From positions 434,001-498,000 of the forward strand of contig JACYUE010000002.1 in the NCBI GenBank assembly GCA_014841595.1: a stretch of DNA of 64,000 bases, given 5' to 3'. Below, in pieces: positions 25,266-35,679 of the stretch (within the stretch, counting starts at the first letter, position 1; each line of letters opens with the position of its first letter). The position numbers and the translations under genes were made by a program. The DNA comes from Oxalobacteraceae sp. CFBP 8761 (GTDB taxonomy: Bacteria; Pseudomonadota; Gammaproteobacteria; Burkholderiales; Burkholderiaceae_D). Below the pieces are notes generated by a model. The model ran no database searches, was not told the DNA's origin, and was given only the letters and a program-made list of their open reading frames with translations.

Positions 25266-28163
25266 ATGATGTTGAAACTGAAGTCGATGCCCTTCGCGAT
25301 TGCCTGCGCAATTGCCAGTGGCGCCTTGACCTGCGCAGCGCCGGCGTTTGCCCAGGCCCAGCAGGGCAGCACCGAACCAGCCGCGCAGCGCGTGGTCGTG
25401 ACGGGTTCGCTGATCAGCCGCACCAACACCGAAACGCCGACCCCGGTCCAGGTGCTGACCGCAGCCGACATCCAGAAGAGCGGCAAGACCTCGGTTGCCG
25501 AGCTGCTGACCGACCTGGCCGCCAACGGCGCCGGTACCCTGGGCACCGGCTTTGCCGGCGCATTCGCCAATGGCGCATCGGGCATCTCGCTGCGCGGCCT
25601 GACCGTGGGCGCGACCCTGGTCCTGATCGACGGCCACCGCATGGCACCGTATCCGCTGTCGGACGACTCCCAGCGTTCGTTCGTCGACGTGTCGTCGATC
25701 CCGTTCGATGCCATTGAAAGCATCGAGATCCTGAAGAGCGGCGCGTCGTCGCTGTACGGCTCGGACGCCATCGCCGGCGTCATCAACATCAAGCTCAAGA
25801 AAAACCTGAACGGCACCCGCATGTCGGCCGAAGTCGGCGACACGCAGCACGGCGGCGGCAAGACCAAGCGCGCCTCGATCAGCACCGGCATCGGTGACCT
25901 CGACAACGACGGCTACAACGCCTTCATCACGGCCGAATACCGCAAGCAGAACGCGATCAAGGTCGTCGACCGCGAACAGTATGGCTACGCGAACCGCGAC
26001 TGGCGCGCACGTGGTGGTAACGACCTGACCCTGGGCGTGCCGACCAACATCAACAACTTCCTGACCCCGGCCAGCAGCCCGTTCCTGTACAACGCGTCGA
26101 ACCCGAACAACCCTGCTGGCGTCACCAACGTCAATAACCCGGCGAACTACCAGTTCCTCGACCCGACGAACTGCAACTTCACCAAATACCGCGCCGGCGG
26201 CTGCTCGGTGCGCGATGAACAGTCGAACATCCAGCCAGAGACCGAAAACGTCAACCTGATGATCGGCATGACGAAAAAGCTGAGCGAAGACTGGGAAGTG
26301 CGCTTCAACGGCTCGATGTTCCAGCGCGAAAGCACCAACAACCGCAATGCGGCCCCGGCAGCATTCAGCCCGACCAGCTTCAACGGCACCACGACCCTGG
26401 TCAATGGCGTGCTGACTTCGCGCGTGGGCGCCATCCCGAACACGACCTTTGCTGCTGGCGCACCGGTCGGCGCGAATATCACCAATCAGCTGGGCGCACC
26501 GGCCCGCCTGTACGGCTACATCCCGGATGTCGGCGCTGCCCTGACCACCAACAACAAGACCACCGCGACCCGCTTCGCAGCTGACCTCGTCGGTAGCGCC
26601 TATGGCTGGGACGTGAACGCTGCCATCGGTGGCACCCGCGTCAAGAGCGACCTGAACTACAGCGGCTACGTCAACCGTACCAACCTGTACACCCTGCTGC
26701 GCAATGGCACGTTCAATGTGCTGGGCAACAATGTGCCGGGCGTCGTGGATGCCGTCTCGCCGCGTTTCAGCAACGAGATCGAATCGACGCTGAACTACGC
26801 CGACCTGATCGGCTCGCGTGAACTGCTGTCGAATTTCGGCGCCGGCCCTCTGGCCTTCGCAGCCGGTGTTCACTGGCATGAGCGCAAGCAGAATGCGCCT
26901 CCGTCGAGCCTGACGCTCAACGGCGCGGTCGCCAATACGGCAGCGTTCACGATTGGTGACGAGACCAACAGCGCGGTGTTCGCCGAGCTGCAGGCCACGC
27001 CGATCAAGAACCTGGAAATCGGCCTGTCCGGCCGTTATGACCACTACGACACCTACGGCAATTCGTTCACGCCGTCGGCCAACTTCAAGTGGGCGCCGAT
27101 CCAGCAGTTCGGTCTGCGCGGTACGTTCGCACGCGGTTTCCGCGCGCCGAACCCGGCTGAAGTCGGCAATGCCGGTTCGTTCTTCACGTTCAACGCGATC
27201 CGCGATCCAATCCTGTGCGCGAATGGCAGCCAGACCACGGCCGGCAACGTGCCATCGGCTTGCTCGTTCAGCCCACCGTACGTCCAGACCACCAATCCTG
27301 ATCTGCAGCCAGAGAAGTCGAAGTCGTTCACGGCCGGTATCATCGTCGAGCCAATGCGCGGCCTGAACATGACCCTGGACTACTACAAGATCCAGATCAA
27401 GAACCTGGTCGTCACGCAAGCAGGTAACGATCCAAGCTTCACGCCAACCTGGGTCCGCGGTCCTGCCAACACGATCGACATCGCCACCGGTGTGGGCAAC
27501 AACACGGTGCCTGGCATCCCGGTCGCCGGTCCGATCCTGTACGGCCTGTCGCCTTACATCAACGCCGGCAGCACCGAAACCCACGGCATCGAAGCGGACA
27601 TCCGTTACCGCTGGCGCCTCGCCAACGACCTGGGCACTGTCAGCGCGAACCTGAGCGCAGCCCACGTCTTTGGTTATGTCACCGAACTGGGCAGCGATTC
27701 GTACCAGCTGGCCGGCACGCAAGGTCCATCGTCGGTTGGCGGCGCAACGGGTAACCCGAAAGACCGTGCGCAGTTCACCCTCGGCTACAACCGTGGCCCG
27801 CTGGACGTGACCGCCACCGTGAACTACACGAGCGGCTTCTCGACCTTCGACCCGGCACTGGGCGCGACCGACTGCGCATCGACTGCAGCCGACGTTGGTG
27901 GCCGTACCTACTTCCAGGGTCTGGTCCAGCCGATCGGCTACTGCAACGTGTCGTCGTTCACCGTCACCAACCTGAACCTGTCGTACAAGGTCACGGATAA
28001 CCTGACGATCCGCGGCGCGATCCTGAACCTGTTCGACAAGGAAGCACCATACGACGTCGCCACCTACGGCAACGCCGGTGCACAAACGTCGTACAACGCT
28101 TCGCTGCACCAGCCAGGCGCAGTGGGCCGCTTCTTCAGCCTGGGCGCGAACTACACGTTCTAA
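25266..28163 (+). CDS. TonB-dependent receptor 2
   Basis: 965-residue outer-membrane receptor. The signal peptide ends near CAAPAFAQ (about residue 29). A TonB-box-like VVVTGSLISRTNTETPTPVQVLTAADIQKSGKTSV leads into the plug (GISLRGLTVGATLVLIDGHRMAPYPL, IESIEILKSGASSLYGSDAIAGVINIKLKK). The barrel runs to the C-terminal GANYTF with terminal aromatic Phe. The strong site GAGGAGAATCACCC precedes ATGATG; either ATG may be used. Many CCA, GGT and GCA codons suggest high expression. Substrate unknown; sequence style is that of receptors for carbohydrates or peptides rather than classic siderophores. Monocistronic, with its own promoter and a two-way terminator shared with rsmE. Confidence 0.93.
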   Translation: MMLKLKSMPFAIACAIASGALTCAAPAFAQAQQGSTEPAAQRVVVTGSLISRTNTETPTPVQVLTAADIQKSGKTSVAELLTDLAANGAGTLGTGFAGAFANGASGISLRGLTVGATLVLIDGHRMAPYPLSDDSQRSFVDVSSIPFDAIESIEILKSGASSLYGSDAIAGVINIKLKKNLNGTRMSAEVGDTQHGGGKTKRASISTGIGDLDNDGYNAFITAEYRKQNAIKVVDREQYGYANRDWRARGGNDLTLGVPTNINNFLTPASSPFLYNASNPNNPAGVTNVNNPANYQFLDPTNCNFTKYRAGGCSVRDEQSNIQPETENVNLMIGMTKKLSEDWEVRFNGSMFQRESTNNRNAAPAAFSPTSFNGTTTLVNGVLTSRVGAIPNTTFAAGAPVGANITNQLGAPARLYGYIPDVGAALTTNNKTTATRFAADLVGSAYGWDVNAAIGGTRVKSDLNYSGYVNRTNLYTLLRNGTFNVLGNNVPGVVDAVSPRFSNEIESTLNYADLIGSRELLSNFGAGPLAFAAGVHWHERKQNAPPSSLTLNGAVANTAAFTIGDETNSAVFAELQATPIKNLEIGLSGRYDHYDTYGNSFTPSANFKWAPIQQFGLRGTFARGFRAPNPAEVGNAGSFFTFNAIRDPILCANGSQTTAGNVPSACSFSPPYVQTTNPDLQPEKSKSFTAGIIVEPMRGLNMTLDYYKIQIKNLVVTQAGNDPSFTPTWVRGPANTIDIATGVGNNTVPGIPVAGPILYGLSPYINAGSTETHGIEADIRYRWRLANDLGTVSANLSAAHVFGYVTELGSDSYQLAGTQGPSSVGGATGNPKDRAQFTLGYNRGPLDVTATVNYTSGFSTFDPALGATDCASTAADVGGRTYFQGLVQPIGYCNVSSFTVTNLNLSYKVTDNLTIRGAILNLFDKEAPYDVATYGNAGAQTSYNASLHQPGAVGRFFSLGANYTF

Positions 28164-28176
28164 GCCTGTCGCTGTA

Positions 28177-28217
28177 TAAAAAAACCCCGCCGGCAGCGAT
28201 GCCGGCGGGGTTTTTTC
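28177..28217. terminator. Two-way terminator between receptor 2 and rsmE
   Basis: AAAAAACCCCGCCGGC and GCCGGCGGGGTTTTTT form a long perfect stem around a short loop. T-runs are present on both strands, so it serves both convergent genes. Confidence 0.92.
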
Positions 28218-28234
28218 ATGCGCTCTCTATCTAC

Positions 28235-28960
28235 TCAGATGGCGTCCCATGCGCCTGCCAGCACGGCAAGCGCGGCCAGCCCGGCCGTCTCGGTACGCAG
28301 CACGCGCGGCCCCATCGACAGCGACAGGGCGCCGGCGGCAACGGCCGCGTCTTCTTCGTGCGGCGTGAGCCCGCCTTCCGGACCGATCAGGAGCGTGACC
28401 GCTTGTGGCCCATTCGCACGCGCCCAACCGGCCAGCGATTCGGTCGCGCGCGGACTGAGCAGGATACGGGTCGTGCCTACGCTCGCCGCCAGCCACGGTT
28501 GCACGTCCATCATCGGCAGGAGCTGCGCCAGCCGGTTGCGCCCGCATTGCTCGGAGGCCGCGACGATCACGCCATGCCAGTGTGCCTGGCGCTTCTCGAG
28601 CCGCTCGCCGGAGAGGCGCACGACGCTGCGCGCCGCCGCCAGCGGCTGGATCGCGGCCACGCCCAGTTCGACGGCCTTTTCAATGATCCAGTCCATTTTC
28701 GAGCCTTCCGGCAAGCCCTGGGCCAGCGTCACGGAGTAGGGCGCTTCGGCCTCGATCGCCTCGTGCGCGTCGATGACGGCGGTGGCGCGCCGCTTGCCGG
28801 TCTCGACCAGCGTGGCGCGGTATTGACCGCCTTCACCATTGAATAGTGTCAGCGTGGCTCCGGGCTGCAGGCGCACGACATGCAGGTGATGCGCGACCGC
28901 TTCCGGCAGCTCGATCGTGTTGCCGCTAACAAGTGGCTGAGGACAATAAAAACGCGGCAT
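28235..28960 (-). CDS. rsmE: 16S rRNA (uracil-1498-N3)-methyltransferase
   Basis: 241-residue SPOUT methyltransferase that methylates N3 of U1498 in 16S rRNA using SAM. An N-terminal PUA-like domain (MPRFYCPQPL, AVAHHLHVVRLQPGATLTLFNGEGGQYRATL) is followed by the trefoil-knot domain. The knot has the signatures LLIGPEGGLTPHEEDAA and RVLRTETAGLAAL. Both are the usual SAM-binding loops of RsmE. Length is normal (about 240). Stands alone, convergent with receptor 2 and divergent from tkt. Confidence 0.94.
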   Translation of the reverse strand: MPRFYCPQPLVSGNTIELPEAVAHHLHVVRLQPGATLTLFNGEGGQYRATLVETGKRRATAVIDAHEAIEAEAPYSVTLAQGLPEGSKMDWIIEKAVELGVAAIQPLAAARSVVRLSGERLEKRQAHWHGVIVAASEQCGRNRLAQLLPMMDVQPWLAASVGTTRILLSPRATESLAGWARANGPQAVTLLIGPEGGLTPHEEDAAVAAGALSLSMGPRVLRTETAGLAALAVLAGAWDAI

Positions 28961-29083
28961 GACACTCCTGAAATCGCGGTGGACAGGGTTGCATTTTAAA
29001 TCCTGGCCACATCGGTCTGGTAAAATAACGGGCTACGGCCAGCCGCAGGCCACCAGCTTTCCAATCCCTGATCCCCGATCTCC

Positions 29084-31081
29084 ATGAAATCTACGCAAAC
29101 CACCACCCTGATGGCCAACGCGATCCGCGCGCTGGCGATGGACGCTGTTCAGCAAGCCAACTCGGGCCACCCGGGCATGCCAATGGGCATGGCCGAGATC
29201 GCCGTTGCGCTGTGGGACAAGCATTACCGTCATAATCCGGCCAATCCGGGCTGGATGAACCGCGACCGCTTCCTGCTGTCGAACGGCCATGGCTCGATGC
29301 TGCATTACGCGCTGCTGCATCTGGCAGGGTATGACCTGACGATGGACGACCTGCGCGCTTTCCGCCAGATGCACTCCAAGACGCCGGGTCACCCGGAAGT
29401 GGGCATCACCCCGGGCGTGGAAACCACCACCGGCCCGCTGGGCCAGGGCATCGCCAACTCGGTCGGCATGGCGCTGGCCGAATGGCTGCTGGGCTACGAA
29501 TTCAACCGTCCGGGCTACGACGTGGTGGATCACTACACCTACGCGTTCCTGGGCGATGGCTGCCTGATGGAAGGCATCTCGCACGAAGTGGCGTCGCTGG
29601 CCGGCACCCTCAAGCTCAACAAGCTGATCTGGCTGTACGACGACAACGGCATCTCCATCGACGGCAAGGTCGAAGGCTGGTTCACCGATGACACGCAAAA
29701 GCGCTTTGAAGCCTATGGCTGGAACGTGATCCCGAAAGTCGACGGCCACAGCGTCGCGGCCGTCGATGCAGCGATCGAGCAAGCCAAGACGTCGGATCGT
29801 CCAACGCTGATCTGCTGCAAGACGATCATCGGCAAGGGCGCCCCGAACCTGGAAGGTGGCGACAAGGTCCACGGCGCGCCGCTGGGCGACAAGGAAATCG
29901 CGGCCGTGCGCCAGCACCTGGTCTGGGATCCGATCCCGTTCGATATTCCTGGCGAACTGTACGAAGCATGGGACGCGAAAGAGCGCGGCGCCCAAGCTGA
30001 AGGCGAATGGAACACGATGTTCGCGGCCTACCGCGGCGCGCACCCCGAGCTGGCGAGCGAATTCGAGCGCCGCATGAAGGGCGAGCTGTCGGGTGAATTC
30101 ACCAAGGCACTGGACGCCGCGATCGCGAGCTGCATCGAGAAGCAGGAAACCATCGCCACCCGCAAGGCCTCGCAAAATGCGATCCAGGCGCTGGCCGCGA
30201 GCCTGCCAGAATTTTTGGGCGGCTCGGCCGACCTGACCGGTTCGAACCTGACCAACTGGAAAGAATCGGTCGCCGTGCGTTCGGGCATCCCTGGCAACCA
30301 CATCAATTACGGCGTGCGCGAATTCGGCATGGCCGCGATCCAGAACGGCGTGGCGCTGCATGGCGGCTTCATCCCGTTCGGCGCAACGTTCCTGACGTTC
30401 TCGGACTACAGCCGCAATGCGCTGCGCATGGCCTCGCTGATGAAACTCCGTTCGATCTCGGTGTTCACGCACGATTCGATCGGCCTGGGCGAAGACGGTC
30501 CAACCCACCAGTCGGTCGAGCACGTCTCGTCGCTGCGCCTGATCCCGGGCCTGGACAACTGGCGTCCATGCGATACGGTCGAATCGGCCGTGGCATGGGG
30601 CGCAGCAGTCCAGCGCAAGGATGGTCCGACGACGCTGATCTTCTCGCGCCAGAACCTGCCGTTCATGGCCCGCGATACCCAGCAGGTCGCCGACGTCGCC
30701 AAAGGTGGCTACGTGCTGCGCGACACGCCTGACGCCAAGGTCATCCTCATCGCCACCGGCTCGGAAGTCGAACTGGCCGTGAAAGCCTTCGACGCACTGG
30801 CTGCTGAAGGCATCGCCGCGCGCGTCGTCTCGATGCCGTCGACCGACGTGTTCGACCGCCAGGACGCCGCCTATAAAGCCAGCGTGCTGACCCGCGGCAC
30901 GCCGCGCGTGGCCATCGAAGCCGGCATCACCGCCTTCTGGTACAAGTACGTGGGCCTGGAAGGCGCCGTGGTCGGTATCGACACCTTCGGCGAATCGGCG
31001 CCAGCGCCGGTGCTGTTCAAGCACTTCGGCTTCACCGTCGAGAACGTGGTTGCCAAGGCCAAACAAGTTATCGCAGCGTAA
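29084..31081 (+). CDS. tkt: Transketolase
   Basis: 665-residue thiamine-diphosphate enzyme of the pentose phosphate and Calvin-type pathways, moving two-carbon units between sugar phosphates. Landmarks: [39 protein letters not shown], the ThDP/Mg signature [38 protein letters not shown], and [44 protein letters not shown]. The C-terminal [18 protein letters not shown] follows. Length and motifs are standard. It lies directly upstream of gap on the same strand, with a hairpin between. Codon choice suggests high expression. Confidence 0.97.
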   Translation: MKSTQTTTLMANAIRALAMDAVQQANSGHPGMPMGMAEIAVALWDKHYRHNPANPGWMNRDRFLLSNGHGSMLHYALLHLAGYDLTMDDLRAFRQMHSKTPGHPEVGITPGVETTTGPLGQGIANSVGMALAEWLLGYEFNRPGYDVVDHYTYAFLGDGCLMEGISHEVASLAGTLKLNKLIWLYDDNGISIDGKVEGWFTDDTQKRFEAYGWNVIPKVDGHSVAAVDAAIEQAKTSDRPTLICCKTIIGKGAPNLEGGDKVHGAPLGDKEIAAVRQHLVWDPIPFDIPGELYEAWDAKERGAQAEGEWNTMFAAYRGAHPELASEFERRMKGELSGEFTKALDAAIASCIEKQETIATRKASQNAIQALAASLPEFLGGSADLTGSNLTNWKESVAVRSGIPGNHINYGVREFGMAAIQNGVALHGGFIPFGATFLTFSDYSRNALRMASLMKLRSISVFTHDSIGLGEDGPTHQSVEHVSSLRLIPGLDNWRPCDTVESAVAWGAAVQRKDGPTTLIFSRQNLPFMARDTQQVADVAKGGYVLRDTPDAKVILIATGSEVELAVKAFDALAAEGIAARVVSMPSTDVFDRQDAAYKASVLTRGTPRVAIEAGITAFWYKYVGLEGAVVGIDTFGESAPAPVLFKHFGFTVENVVAKAKQVIAA

Positions 31082-31092
31082 GCATTCGCCAG

Positions 31093-31126
31093 AAAACGGA
31101 CTGTCCCAGTGGGATGGTCCGTTTTA
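31093..31126 (+). terminator. Weak terminator between tkt and gap
   Basis: AAAACGGAC and GTCCGTTTT are paired outer arms, with CCCA/GGGA inside. A short TTTT ends the hairpin. It may only reduce read-through into gap. Confidence 0.6.
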
Positions 31127-31170
31127 CTATGTTCGTTACGAAAAAGTTTTTTTTCTACTAGGAGCCAAGC

Positions 31171-32181
31171 ATGACGATCAAAGTTGCAATCAATGGTTAT
31201 GGCCGTATCGGCCGCAATATCCTGCGCGCATTCTACGAAGGCGGCAAGAAACAGGACATCCAGATCGTGGCGATCAATGACCTCGGCAATGCCGAGTCGA
31301 ACGCCCACCTGACCCGCTACGACACGGCCCACGGCAAGTTCCCTGGCACCGTCACGGTGGAAGGCGACAACATGATCGTGAACGGCGATCCAATCCGCGT
31401 GTTCGCGCAGCGCAATCCTGCGGAAATCCCATGGGGCGAGCTGGGCGTTGATGTCGTGCTCGAGTGCACCGGCTTCTTCACCACCAAAGAAAAGGCTTCG
31501 GCCCACATCAAGGGTGGCGCCAAGAAAGTCATCATCTCGGCACCTGGTGGCAAGGATGTCGACGCGACGATCGTGTTCGGCGTGAACCAGGACGTGCTGA
31601 AAAGCTCGGACACCGTGATTTCGAACGCATCGTGCACCACCAACTGCCTGGCCCCGCTGGTCAAGCCACTGCATGACGCCATCGGCCTGGAAACCGGCCT
31701 GATGACCACCGTGCACTCGTACACCAACGACCAGGTGCTGACCGACGTGATGCACGAAGACCTGCGCCGCGCCCGCTCGGCCACGCAGTCGATGATCCCG
31801 ACCAAGACCGGCGCTGCCGCTGCAGTCGGCCTGGTGCTGCCAGAGCTGAACGGCAAGCTGGACGGCTTCGCGATCCGCGTGCCGACCATCAACGTGTCGA
31901 TCGTCGACCTGACCTTCATCGCCAAGCGTGACACCACCGTCGATGAAATCAACGAGATCATGAAGACGGCGGCCGATGGCGCGCTGAACGGCATCCTGAC
32001 GTACCAGACCGAGCCACTGGTGTCGGTCGACTTCAACCACAACCCGGCGTCGTCGAACTTCGACGCGACCCTGACCAAAGTGTCGGGCCGCCTGGTGAAA
32101 GTGACGTCGTGGTACGACAACGAGTGGGGCTTCTCGAACCGCATGCTCGACACCACCGTCGCGCTGATGAACGCCAAGTAA
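31171..32181 (+). CDS. gap: Glyceraldehyde-3-phosphate dehydrogenase, type I
   Basis: 336-residue NAD-dependent GAPDH of glycolysis/gluconeogenesis. The N-terminal [25 protein letters not shown] is the NAD-binding Rossmann motif. The catalytic motif is [13 protein letters not shown] with Cys155, and [36 protein letters not shown] and [12 protein letters not shown] are also present. The ATG follows CTACTAGGAGCCAAGC, a strong ribosome site. Adjacent to tkt in the same orientation, an arrangement seen in other betaproteobacteria. Codons resemble those of tkt and glnA (likely high expression). A strong terminator follows. Confidence 0.97.
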   Translation: MTIKVAINGYGRIGRNILRAFYEGGKKQDIQIVAINDLGNAESNAHLTRYDTAHGKFPGTVTVEGDNMIVNGDPIRVFAQRNPAEIPWGELGVDVVLECTGFFTTKEKASAHIKGGAKKVIISAPGGKDVDATIVFGVNQDVLKSSDTVISNASCTTNCLAPLVKPLHDAIGLETGLMTTVHSYTNDQVLTDVMHEDLRRARSATQSMIPTKTGAAAAVGLVLPELNGKLDGFAIRVPTINVSIVDLTFIAKRDTTVDEINEIMKTAADGALNGILTYQTEPLVSVDFNHNPASSNFDATLTKVSGRLVKVTSWYDNEWGFSNRMLDTTVALMNAK

Positions 32182-32199
32182 TCTGCTGGCGCTTCACTG

Positions 32200-32233
32200 A
32201 AAACCCGGTTGCTGCCAGCAACCGGGTTTTTTT
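32200..32233 (+). terminator. Terminator after gap
   Basis: AAACCCGGTTGCTG and CAGCAACCGGGTTT form a long, nearly loopless perfect stem followed by a T-run. Confidence 0.92.
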
Positions 32234-32689
32234 ACGCCTGTCACAGCCCAAGGGTGCCGAATTTGTGCGCGATGCGCCGTACGGTTGTGCGCATGCTGCC
32301 CCCGTTCGGCAATGCACTCGTTTGGTGCCGTTTGGCCACTACGGATAACAGAAGCGGCGTGTCATGAACCATGCTGCATGGACCGCACCTGTCTGCACAA
32401 TTAATGGTCGAAATTGCGCCTTTTTGGTGTGACCGGGGAATCGTGTCCAGCGTGACGACCGATCCTGATAATTTGGCTAAAAATGAAATAGGTAATATAG
32501 ATATTACCTATTTCATCGATTTATTCGAATAAAAATCGGTGTTTGAAAAAAGCAACACATCGTTAGCAAAATGAATTTTATTTATATTAATCATTTTCTT
32601 TCTTGATTCCATCTGCGAAACTTATTGCGTGTATGTACGTGTCATGCACGAGTATCTCTAATAAATATAAACGCAGAGAGAGGGAATCG
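32234..32689. other. Upstream region of receptor 3
   Basis: 456 bases without a gene between the gap terminator and receptor 3. It turns sharply AT-rich from about 32465 and carries the two palindromes listed separately. I found neither the shared receptor promoter layout nor the GTTGTATTT motif, so this receptor appears to be controlled differently. No convincing -35/-10 pair was assigned. Confidence 0.5.
32483..32516. repeat. 34-bp perfect inverted repeat upstream of receptor 3
   Basis: Arms of 16 bases, ATGAAATAGGTAATAT and its exact reverse complement, are separated by AG. It is very AT-rich in a GC-rich chromosome. It lies about 175 bases before the receptor ATG and is not followed by a T-run, so an operator (or an unusual RNA hairpin) is more likely than a terminator. 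A second perfect palindrome, TTTATTCGAATAAA, lies at 32520-32533, three bases downstream. Confidence 0.8.
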
Positions 32690-35575
32690 ATGAAGCCGCC
32701 TGTCCTGAAACACAGCGTCATTTTGGTCGCCATGGCCATTGCGACGTCCCCTTACGCGTCGGCGCAAAACGCCGGCAGCGAGGGTGCCCAGACCGTGTAC
32801 GTCACGGGGTCGAACCTGAAGCGCACCGAGAAGGAGGGCACCCAGCCTATCCAGGTCATCACGGCGAAGGATATTCGCGAAACCGGCGCCGCCACGGTCA
32901 CCGAGCTGATCCGTCTGGTGCCGTCGATGGGTTCGGACGTGAATCTCGACACCAATGACGGCGGGTTTTCCCGTGGCGTGTCGACCGCTTCCCTGCGCGG
33001 GCTGTCGTCCAGTTCCACGCTGATCCTGCTGAACGGCCGTCGCATGACGCCGGTCGCCTATGCCGATCCGAACGATGGCAACTCGACCCTGTACGATCTC
33101 AATGCGATTCCGCTGGCCGCGCTCGAACGCGTCGAGATCCTGCGCGATGGCGCCTCGGCCGTGTACGGGTCGGATGCGATTGGCGGCGTGATCAACTTCA
33201 TTACCCGCTCGAACTACAAGGGCGCCGAACTCTCGGCGCGCGTCAGCGCCAACGATGACAACGAATTCAAGCGCAAGGGCGTCAACGTGGTTGCCGGCAC
33301 GGGCGACCTGGACACCGAAGGCTACAACGTGTTCTTCACGGCCGACCTGTCCGACCGTGACCGCGTGCTGCGCGAAAACGTCAAGGACATCGAATTCGAT
33401 CAGTACCGCCGCCTGTCGAAGCGCTACGCCACGCCCTATGGCAGCACGATTTCAGGCGCGCCCGCGTTCTACCGCGAAACCGCGCCAGGCTCTGGCCAGT
33501 TCACTGCGACCCGCGCCAACGCCGCCGACCGTCTGCGCCTGAGCACGAACTGCGATCCGGCGCGCCAGTTGACCGGCTCGACGGCCATGGGCCTGGCCGC
33601 GACCAGCGTCTTCGTGGACCGCACGTTCTGTAACTACAACACCAACCAGAACCTGGAGGGCACGGGCGAGGGCAAGGATGCCAGTCTCTTGAGCCGCGGC
33701 ACGATCAAGCTGGGCCCGAACGTGCGCGCCTTCGTCGAGGGCGCCTACGCCCGCACCGAGCGCCTGTACACGGCCAATCCGATCACGATCAATACCACGC
33801 CGGTGACCAACTTCACGGCGACCGGCGTGGCACCGAGCTACCAGACGATCCTGCCGGCCGGCCACCCCGACAACCCGTTCCCGAATGCGCGCGCCTCGGT
33901 GGCTTACCGCTTCGAGAACGCCCCGCGCGGCACCGAGACGATCAATGAACAGGGACGCCTGCTCACGGGCCTGCAAGGTTCGCATTTCAACTGGGACTGG
34001 GAAGTGGGCCTGCTCTACAACGAAGCACGCCGCAAGGACAGCTACGAGGGCCGCCTGTACCTGCCGGTGCTGCGCCAGTTGAACGCCGGCGCCACGCTGG
34101 CGCAGCTCTCGGCCAACCCGGATCTGTTCCGCAGGACCCAGAGCGACGACAAATCGTCGATCACGCATTTCGATGTCAAGGCCAATACCCAGTTCGGCCA
34201 GCTGGGCGGCGGCGCGATCGGCGTCGCGGTGGGCGCCGAAGCGCGCCGTGAAAAATTGCAGATGGATCCTGGCGAGTTGCTGGCAACCGGTCAAATCTAT
34301 GGCCTGGCCAACACCATCATCGATGGCGAGCGTGACGTCAAGTCGGCCTTCGTCGAAGTGCGCACCCCGTTCTTCAAGAATTTCGAGATGGACTTTGCCG
34401 GTCGCTGGGACAAGTACCCGGGCATCAAGACCAACTTTGTGCCGAAGGTGGGCGCCAAATGGACCGCGACCAACAGCCTTGCCTTCCGCGGCAGCTACTC
34501 CGAAGGCTTCCGGGCCCCGGCCTTGTCGCAGGTGACGCCAGGTGGCGCGCAATTCTTCCTCAGCAACCTGTATGACCCACGCCGCTGCGAAAGCGACGAA
34601 GTGACGCCGAAGCCGAACGCCACCGAAGTCGATTGCCGCAAATCGGCCTCCGGCACCGGTGGCGCCAACCCGAACCTCAAGCCGGAAGAATCGAAGAGCT
34701 ATACCTTCGGCATCCTGTTCTCGCCGACCCCGAACTTCGATATCGGCCTGGACTTCTTCAAGATCCGCAAGGAAGGCGAAGTGGCGCTCGGTACGGCGTT
34801 CGATGCGCTGCGCGACGAAGACACCAATCCCGACCTGATCGTGCGCGATCAGACGCCGGCCAACTTCATCACCGATGCTGCCGGCAACCCGATTCCGGGC
34901 ACCGGCCCGCTGCTGACGGTGCGCCAGCCGTGGCTGAACAAGGGTTCGGTGGAAGTGCAGGGCATTGATATTGACGTTGCCTTCCGCAAGAATCTGGGCG
35001 ACTGGGGCAATTTCAGCGCCAAGCTCACGTCGGCTTACCTGCACTCGTACACGCTGCAGCAAGAGCCGGGCGACCCGGAACACAATCTGGTTGGCTACAA
35101 TGCCGGTCTGGTTGACTGGAACCTGAGTAGTGGCATTGACTTGCCGCGCTGGAAAACGAGTCTGTCTGCCTCGCTGACCCGGGGTGCGCATGCCTTCAGT
35201 GCCAACGTCAATTACACCGGTCCGGTTTCGCTGCTGCGCAAGTACGACAACCAGACCACTTACGAGACGGCGTTCTGCCACTACCAGCCAGCCACCAGCC
35301 CAGGTGCGCCCAGTGCCAGCATCACCGTACCGGGTTATCTTGCTGAGTTCCCGGACTGCAAGGTCAAGGAATGGGTGCGGTTCGGCGTAGGCTACACCTA
35401 CACTGGCATCCAGAACCTGTCGCTGACGTTCAACGTCCAGAACCTGTTCGACAAGGCGGCGCCGTTCGATCCGCGCTATGGCGCCACGGCCGGTGCGCCA
35501 CTGGCCGGCTACAACGAAGGATTGCACAATCCGTACGGCCGCTACTTTACCGCGTCGGCCCGTTACAGCTTCTAG
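32690..35575 (+). CDS. TonB-dependent receptor 3
   Basis: 961-residue outer-membrane receptor. The signal peptide ends at about residue 26 (AIATSPYASAQ). A TonB-box-like VYVTGSNLKRTEKEGTQPIQVITAKDIRETGAATV is followed by the plug (GVSTASLRGLSSSSTLILLNGRRMTPVAYADP, LERVEILRDGASAVYGSDAIGGVINFITRSNYKG). The barrel ends in SARYSF with terminal Phe. The ATG was chosen for its signal peptide and the AGAGAGAGGGAATCG ribosome site; a longer frame from 32603 is not needed. A palindromic control region precedes it. It keeps ordinary GC-rich codons, unlike receptor 2. Ligand unknown. Confidence 0.92.
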   Translation: MKPPVLKHSVILVAMAIATSPYASAQNAGSEGAQTVYVTGSNLKRTEKEGTQPIQVITAKDIRETGAATVTELIRLVPSMGSDVNLDTNDGGFSRGVSTASLRGLSSSSTLILLNGRRMTPVAYADPNDGNSTLYDLNAIPLAALERVEILRDGASAVYGSDAIGGVINFITRSNYKGAELSARVSANDDNEFKRKGVNVVAGTGDLDTEGYNVFFTADLSDRDRVLRENVKDIEFDQYRRLSKRYATPYGSTISGAPAFYRETAPGSGQFTATRANAADRLRLSTNCDPARQLTGSTAMGLAATSVFVDRTFCNYNTNQNLEGTGEGKDASLLSRGTIKLGPNVRAFVEGAYARTERLYTANPITINTTPVTNFTATGVAPSYQTILPAGHPDNPFPNARASVAYRFENAPRGTETINEQGRLLTGLQGSHFNWDWEVGLLYNEARRKDSYEGRLYLPVLRQLNAGATLAQLSANPDLFRRTQSDDKSSITHFDVKANTQFGQLGGGAIGVAVGAEARREKLQMDPGELLATGQIYGLANTIIDGERDVKSAFVEVRTPFFKNFEMDFAGRWDKYPGIKTNFVPKVGAKWTATNSLAFRGSYSEGFRAPALSQVTPGGAQFFLSNLYDPRRCESDEVTPKPNATEVDCRKSASGTGGANPNLKPEESKSYTFGILFSPTPNFDIGLDFFKIRKEGEVALGTAFDALRDEDTNPDLIVRDQTPANFITDAAGNPIPGTGPLLTVRQPWLNKGSVEVQGIDIDVAFRKNLGDWGNFSAKLTSAYLHSYTLQQEPGDPEHNLVGYNAGLVDWNLSSGIDLPRWKTSLSASLTRGAHAFSANVNYTGPVSLLRKYDNQTTYETAFCHYQPATSPGAPSASITVPGYLAEFPDCKVKEWVRFGVGYTYTGIQNLSLTFNVQNLFDKAAPFDPRYGATAGAPLAGYNEGLHNPYGRYFTASARYSF

Positions 35576-35590
35576 GCATCCACGACGATC

Positions 35591-35652
35591 CTTACCCGGC
35601 CTGGCCTGGCGGGTAAGAAAAAGGGCCGGAACCGCATGCGGTTCCGGCCCTT
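35591..35652 (-). terminator. Double hairpin between receptor 3 and map
   Basis: CTTACCCG/CGGGTAAG (35591-35617) and a 32-bp perfect palindrome (35621-35652, arms AAGGGCCGGAACCGCA and its complement) lie side by side. On the minus strand the second is followed by TTTTTCTT, so it should terminate map. The first may end the receptor transcript, but it lacks a T-run. Confidence 0.75.
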
Positions 35653-35679
35653 GTCCGTTGTGGCCTCAGCGGCTGCCGG

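Noticed and set aside
25260..28109. Long minus-strand open frame opposite receptor 2
   Set aside because: Antisense shadow: Arg/Val/His-rich, no recognisable domain, while the plus strand has a full receptor with a ribosome site.
35621..35652. 32-bp perfect palindrome considered as a regulatory site or attachment site
   Set aside because: It lies between converging gene ends, is GC-rich and is followed by a T-run on the minus strand, so a terminator explains it.
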